A DNA stretch of 64,000 bases from NCBI GenBank assembly GCA_948470475.1, contig OX419336.1:35389876-35453875 (forward strand). The letters are read 5' to 3'. Made by a program: the position numbers and the translations under genes. The notes under the pieces were generated by a model that was given only the letters and a program-made list of their open reading frames with translations, was not told where the DNA came from and did not search any database. Shown one piece after another: positions 59,101 to 64,000 of the stretch. This DNA is from Galaxea fascicularis (lineage: Eukaryota > Cnidaria > Anthozoa > Scleractinia > Euphylliidae). Positions within the stretch are counted from its first letter, which is position 1; each line of letters begins with the position of its first letter.

Positions 59101-62100
59101 TCAGAGGAAGAAGTAGGAAAACGTCAACAAATAAACGGCAAGGATTGGCCACGTCCTTTGAGATGCTCTGACTGCATGAATCAAAGCCCAAAGCAATAGA
59201 GATCTTTAGCTACCGGTTTTTCCGAGATTATCGCAAACCGCAACCCTCAAAATATCACGTGACTTTGGCCTTGCCGTCACGTCTGACGTTTGTGGTTCCC
59301 GTTTTTACGGCAAGCACCCGTCCTAGCGATAAGTGAGATACCGCAGAGCGTTTAGGCAACACGTTTAAGGCTGAAAGCGTACCTAAACTCCTTAAATAAT
59401 AACTTTTTATGGTTCCACGGTGAGTTTCCGGACGTTTCACGCGACGCTGTGAGAGTGAATGGAAAAGCAAACATGGCGCCAGCCACAAGTGTTTTTTTTT
59501 AGAAAGAGCGCGAACGTCTTGCTAAATGCTCAGAATCGTCCTTACCTCTGACAGCAGATGGCTAACCCGGTCAGTTTGCGGTTTGCGGTTGAGAGAACAA
59601 ACCTGCAGCTAAAGGTCTCTATTATCTTCAACGCGACGCAAAAGTCGTAACACTACTTTTCATAGCCAGCTGCAGTTAAGGATGGAGGAAAAAACTTTCC
59701 ATTAAAAGAAAGGTTAAACAAAGCCGGCGTCGACCGTTTTCTCCAAATTCGGGAAACCCTTACCTTTTTGCCGATTAATTTCTTTCTAAGGAATTCTCTG
59801 GCTTCAAACATGTAAGGAATATCATACAGAGGCCTAGGTTTCTTGTTATCTTTGACACTGGTGATAGTTTCCTTTGCATAAAAGAAAAAAAAAGCAGTGA
59901 AAAAAGGTGAGTAAATCTCTCTCATCCACACTTACCTTTGGTAAATCGTTTTATAGCAAGGAAAAGATGAATGCGGTGGCTCCTTCACGTAGACTTTTCA
60001 GCCCTTTTTCCCACCAAAACGTCAAATAAATTCCTGACCCCAGGTGTCAGAGTGGACAACTTTATCCTGCATATAATCTCAGTTGCTATCCATGCAGCTC
60101 ATAAAATAAATTATATTACAGCTGTAGTTCCAGTAAATTACTTTTATCCGCTGGATAAGGAACTTTGTCTGTTCTTTGTTAAACTGAATTCACCTAGCTC
60201 GTGTACCTGACTTTAAACGACCGATAACTCAACATTTCCCAGTATTTTGTCGGCAAAAACTCGTGTACTTTCCCATACCTGTGTTCCGTCTTCTTTCGGA
60301 ACTAATCTGCAGGAACGAAAAACATAGTAAACGTGTGGAAACATAAGACACGGCTTCTAAATGTTAAAACTATAGATGTCGCTACAACATCACTAGAAAG
60401 AAAAAACGCAGACCCAGTCCTGAAAATTAGCAAGACAGGGATTTGACTTGTTGGGTTAGTGGACTAGGGATAGCCCATGTACATTAATTCAGGCGTGGAG
60501 GACCCAAAGGCGTTTCTCATTTTTGTGGGTATTGTAAATAGGACAGAGAGTAACGTGTGTGTTACCCATGAAGATTTACTACTGCTGTGAGGGGTATGTT
60601 TTGAACTGGAAGTTTCTGTCGTCATTGGTCGCGTGGACACTGGGCCGCAGTGATGTGCTTGGGGCTCCCCGCAGAAAAGTATTCCACGTGTTCGTGCTTA
60701 TACTGACGATCGCTGTGTCGAGCAGAAATTGTTGGCGGTTGAATGTCATTACTGTTGTCAAATTCCCCTATCAACGCTGTTGATCAAACCCCAAAATTCG
60801 TTTTCACCACTCAATCGCTGCAGCTCCAAAGTAGGCCTGCACGCAGATGTCTCCTAAGCAAAGAAAAGAGTGGACTTGTACATAGAGGCTACACCAGAAT
60901 TCACGGAATCTGTTCTGTGTGCTTACCTTGGAGGTCTTAAACTGGAGAAATGGATTTTCTTTTGCACTCCATCAGGCATTCTTACTACCAAAGCATCAGC
61001 GTTAACACATTCTACAACCTGATTTAGCAAAGTTAGCCATTTCAATAAAATTTCGACCAAAGAGAAACATTGCACCCAAGAAAAACATTCGTGCACAATC
61101 CTTGGCTTCCACCCTTATACCAAATAATAATAATAGTTACTACGTGTACCCCAAATGCTCTCTATACTTCAGAATTGTTGTAGGGGAGGCGTGAAGAACT
61201 ACAACGCATTTTCAAATGGAAAGGAGTGCTCTTTACAATTAATAATCATAAATGCAGCGTTTCTTGATAACACCGAGAAATGAGTGGTAAGTTATTTCAC
61301 CATCATTGCAGAAACATTCATCAGCTCATGACACTGTACATGCAAGTGCAGTTGGTGTGCTCAGTAGTTGCGGCGAACAGATGCTACAGTGTATATTGAA
61401 AAATCAGTTCTAGTGTCTCTGTGTTGCCTTCGCCAGTCTTTGTTTACGATTGGCTGTAAATATCTGTTTCTACATGTAAATGTACCAAATGAATGGAACA
61501 ACTTCAAAAACAAAGTTAGTTTGTCGTTGATGCTGTTGTTGTTGAATTTAGTCATAACTCTCTGAACTCCCAGCTTCACATTACCTTTGCAGTGAATTCT
61601 TTATTTTGTATTGGGACAATAGGAGCAGTGGATACATAGTCCTTCCATAATCTGAGCCTCTTTTCTCTGGCAAATCTACAGTTATAATACAAAATTGGAA
61701 TTTTTTAAATAATTGAGTTCTGTCGACACTGGATGAGATACATGCACTGTATAAGCACAAATGACTGTATTATTTTTCTTGCACTTTATGCTACTGAATA
61801 TCACCAAACATAAACTAACCATCACATATAGTTCAACTGTAAACATTACTATATTTACTATGACTTACAGCAACTGCTTCTCTCATGCAGCTGGAGTTTT
61901 ATAGCAAACTGAATCAAACATAAGTATTTAGCAATTATTGAATGAGGCTGAGTAGGATATGAAGAATTCTGCATATTCTACAAAAGCCGAATTCAATAAT
62001 TGCTTTATTATTGTATTCATTCAAAATATTTTCAAACTCTTTTAACAATTTTGTACCCTCCAACAATTTGTAAACCTAAACCTAAACCTACTTGCACCGA

Positions 62101-63851
62101 TTTTTCTGCTCAACTAAATTAACACAATCTCGTCCTCAGCTTTTTTCGGTCAACGGTTTAATAATTTGCAGTGGGCTGCACGTTTGACGTCATTGATTCA
62201 ATATGATGAAGTTTATTTCCAAATTTGGTGAACAGCAGCTGGTTATGGTGAATTATGCGTGTGGTTTTAACCAATCAGAAACGGGGAAATATTTCGAATG
62301 AATAATAATAGTACTTACTTCTCTGCAGCACGAAGTTTATCATGCCCTTTAGAAAGCACTGCCATACTCCAGTCAACGCAACGAGCAAATCCCTCACGCA
62401 GCAACAGTTCAGCAATGTTTCCAGCCTAATGAGATACAAACAAGAAGCAAGTAGGACTAAAGGTAATTCCAATAAACTGCAAACATTTATTGCATCCCAA
62501 AAGTCATGGGGATTTATATCAGGGGAAGGCAAAATGGATAAGAAACATTGACTCACTGGGTGAATTATTGTGCCAAGGAAATTCTGATTGGATACACCTG
62601 AAACAAGATGATCATGAAACAATAAAAGAAATTTAAAAAACTTCCTCTACAAACCTATTCACAATTTACAAACCAATACTGGTGACAACCTTACATACCT
62701 TCTAGAACAATCTTGACCTCTCTCTGTAACAAACGGCTCTCTGTGAAAAACTTTGCCTAAGGAAGGAGATAATGCTGGTTAAAAATGCACTGAAAAATAA
62801 AGTCCTGTCTCAGGAAAAAAAAAATCCATGATTATGACCTCCCACCTTTTACATTTAGGGATTTATACCATAGTTTGGCCGATAACTCATGACGCCTTCA
62901 TTTCAAAAATAAAATTTGAATTTTAAACATACGTGGACATACAGAATCAAATACATTCCACTTACTTCATCAGAAAAGGGCTCTGGAATTTCTTTGTCTC
63001 CTTCACGTCTGATCATAGGACTCTAAAATAGAAAAAAGAAGTTACATTTGGTGTACCAAGAGTTGTTCAGAGAGTAATAGTGCCCAGTTACATCCTTCTA
63101 ATACTCATTACTCAGTACTGCAGTTAAGTCCCACATTTCCAACACTTGTCTTTGCATAGCCATCCAATGCTTTCGTCCCCAAGTCCTCGTCCAATTTTGT
63201 TAGACATGGCCAAAATAAAATGATCAGATGTGCTCATGAAAAATATTATCAGGGCTTGAGACTAATGGTAGCCAGCTAGCCACAGACTGGTAAAAATTCT
63301 GTTTTGTCTAGAGTAGGTTTTGTGTTTCACTAGCCATTTTGGTCAGTGAAAATGTTAGCACAAAACATGTGCACTAGCCACTGAGCCCTGATTATTAGGA
63401 AACTCCATTCTGATTGGCTCTTTGTTTTGAAACTTGTCCAGTCTTCCTGGACCTACATGTAGATGTAAGTGTGAGTAATGCCTTACTCTTCAGTCTCTTC
63501 AAAAGCTGCATAACATTTTAATGTAACTCATGCAACATAATAGACCTTTTTAGCTTGTAGATTTTGTTTTCCCACTGTATACCACATGACGTTACCCTAG
63601 AGAAGAGTTTCTTTGAAATTTCGCCATATTGACGTGCATATGTACGCATAATTTGTGAAAGGACAGAGTAAATTCCCTTGGGAAGATCACATGGTCTACA
63701 TTGGGAAGACAAAATCGACAAGCTAAAAAGGTCTATTATCAGGTATGATGCACACAAACCTTGATACCAGTGAACATCACTGTCACATGGTGGAACTCTG
63801 GCAACAGAAATGCTCTTACTGTGCAGCCATCACGGACATGTTCAATAACAG
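50140..63851 (-). CDS. SND1: SND1 / Tudor-SN, staphylococcal nuclease-like and tudor protein (5' part outside window)
   Basis: SND1 (p100) binds and cleaves RNA, joins RISC and spliceosome complexes and acts in transcription and editing-linked RNA decay. Coding exons in order are 63760-63851, 62966-63022, 62699-62756, 62557-62597, 62319-62425, 61585-61675, 60927-61018, 60279-60306, 59764-59871, 58475-58741, 57201-57269, 57023-57095, 56112-56230, 55619-55711, 55097-55192, 54837-54911, 54663-54720, 54075-54198, 53535-53604, 53365-53417, 53050-53104, 52495-52542, 51930-51974, 50809-50961 and 50140-50205. They total 2,138 bp in one consistent frame, 711 complete residues plus stop. Hallmarks are [46 protein letters not shown] and the tudor segment YRARVES…HVFYIDYGN. 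The final SN-like repeat is split around the tudor domain and ends in LNLWRYGDF. The human protein is 910 aa, so roughly 190-200 residues (SN1 and part of SN2) should lie beyond 64000. No break was found. Confidence 0.95.
50664..50788. repeat. 125-bp hairpin MITE in last SND1 intron
   Basis: GGGCCACTGCGCACCTACCC on the left pairs with its exact inverse on the right. It lies about 20 bp from the donor of exon 50809-50961. Confidence 0.65.
51215..51350. repeat. dispersed repeat fragment
   Basis: Shares the 'CGTCCCC…CAGTGTG(C/G)GG' arrangement and the ATCGTCCTTATC(C/T)GAGAA word with the repeat at 36000-36260. Confidence 0.4.
52143..52383. repeat. 241-bp MITE, GGGTTGTTC ends
   Basis: GGGCCGGGTTGTTCAAAGCC at the left is matched by an inverse ending GAACAACCCAGCCC. 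Inner arms CTAACCCAGGGTTAG also pair. Related in ends to the hairpin at 52741. Confidence 0.6.
52741..52887. repeat. 147-bp palindromic MITE
   Basis: GGCCCCGGTTGTTCAAA and its inverse form the tips. GGATAGCGCTATCC, itself a palindrome, occurs in both arms. Confidence 0.7.
54450..54629. repeat. 180-bp inverted-repeat element
   Basis: TCCTTATTTCAAAATGG and the inverse CCATTTTAAAATAAGG form the arms, with a second paired block CCTTGTTG / CAACAAGG in the middle. It ends about 34 bp from exon 54663-54720. Confidence 0.55.
56843..56940. repeat. 98-bp near-perfect hairpin
   Basis: GCTCCTTCGCAGCCGTCTTT on the left pairs with its inverse on the right, with a short loop around CTCTTGCGGG. It lies about 80 bp from SND1 exon 57023-57095. 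Confidence 0.7.
57795..58233. mobile_element. palindromic TTAA MITE, copy C
   Basis: TTGA on the left (a changed TTAA) and TTAA at 58234-58237 on the right, with AGTGCACCCAACCCC-type ends. CRE sites lie at 57981-57988 and 58043-58050 and an octamer at 57996-58003. It lies in the SND1 intron between exons 57201 and 58475. Confidence 0.83.
63537..63739. repeat. 203-bp MITE, ATAATAGACC ends
   Basis: ATAATAGACCTTTTTAGCTT and its inverse form arms of about 37 bp. The element ends about 20 bp from the donor of SND1 exon 63760-63851. Confidence 0.65.
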
Positions 63852-64000
63852 CTGAAGAATGAAAAAAAATGACTCATGAAAGCAAAGCACTGAAGGTGAC
63901 TGAGATGTAGAATGAAGGGCTGTATGTTTGAAAAAATGGTTATTGGTGATGACATGAACTTCAGGACTTGTAATTTGAAGCTTAACACATATGTCTGTAC

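Overview
The window is animal nuclear DNA, most likely from an anthozoan cnidarian and probably a stony coral. The genes are intron-rich with small exons and GT-AG introns, the proteins are ordinary metazoan ones, and the intergenic and intronic DNA is full of short inverted-repeat elements and tRNA-derived SINEs of the kind seen in coral genomes. The species is not determined here. No operons, CRISPR arrays or bacterial features are present.

Four multi-exon genes could be assembled by hand, with splice phases that close exactly. (1) AOAH (minus, 854-5821; 4 coding exons, 586 aa) is a secreted saposin-B plus GDSL-type lipase that deacylates bacterial lipopolysaccharide. (2) A USP6NL/RN-tre-like TBC Rab-GAP (minus, 16556-35199; 14 coding exons, 579 aa) starts with a 4-nt coding microexon and has a candidate alternative last exon at 12430-12567. 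(3) A Bar/Barx/Bsx-like homeobox gene (plus, 46210-47873; 2 exons, 223 aa) carries an Eh1-like repressor motif. (4) SND1/Tudor-SN (minus, 50140-63851; 25 coding exons seen, about 711 residues) has its N-terminal part beyond the right edge. These genes share no obvious pathway; they are ordinary neighbours.

Most of the remaining sequence is mobile DNA. Two apparently identical 2,051-bp integrase-type elements lie in inverted orientation 10.3 kb apart (6095-8145 and 18447-20497), one just upstream of AOAH and the other in a USP6NL-like intron. Two elements (1946-2758 and 25029-26208) carry fragments of a RecQ-like helicase. They share TAGACTGC ends that fold into tiny hairpins and are flanked by 9-bp target duplications. 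Three copies of a palindromic TTAA MITE (11110-11522, 26660-27089, 57795-58233) each hold two CRE sites and an octamer. A short Penelope-like remnant (9430-10019) has inverted terminal repeats, a decayed GIY-YIG tail and a hammerhead-like motif. A 475-bp element (40223-40697) has a perfect 9-bp duplication. Many further hairpin MITEs sit in SND1 introns.

Layout: 1-6094 AOAH; 6095-12429 transposons; 12430-35199 the TBC gene with its intronic elements; 35200-46209 gene-poor repeats; 46210-47873 homeobox gene; 47874-50139 intergenic with one MITE; 50140-64000 SND1. The strongest candidates for something new are the RecQ-carrying elements and the CRE/octamer MITE family.
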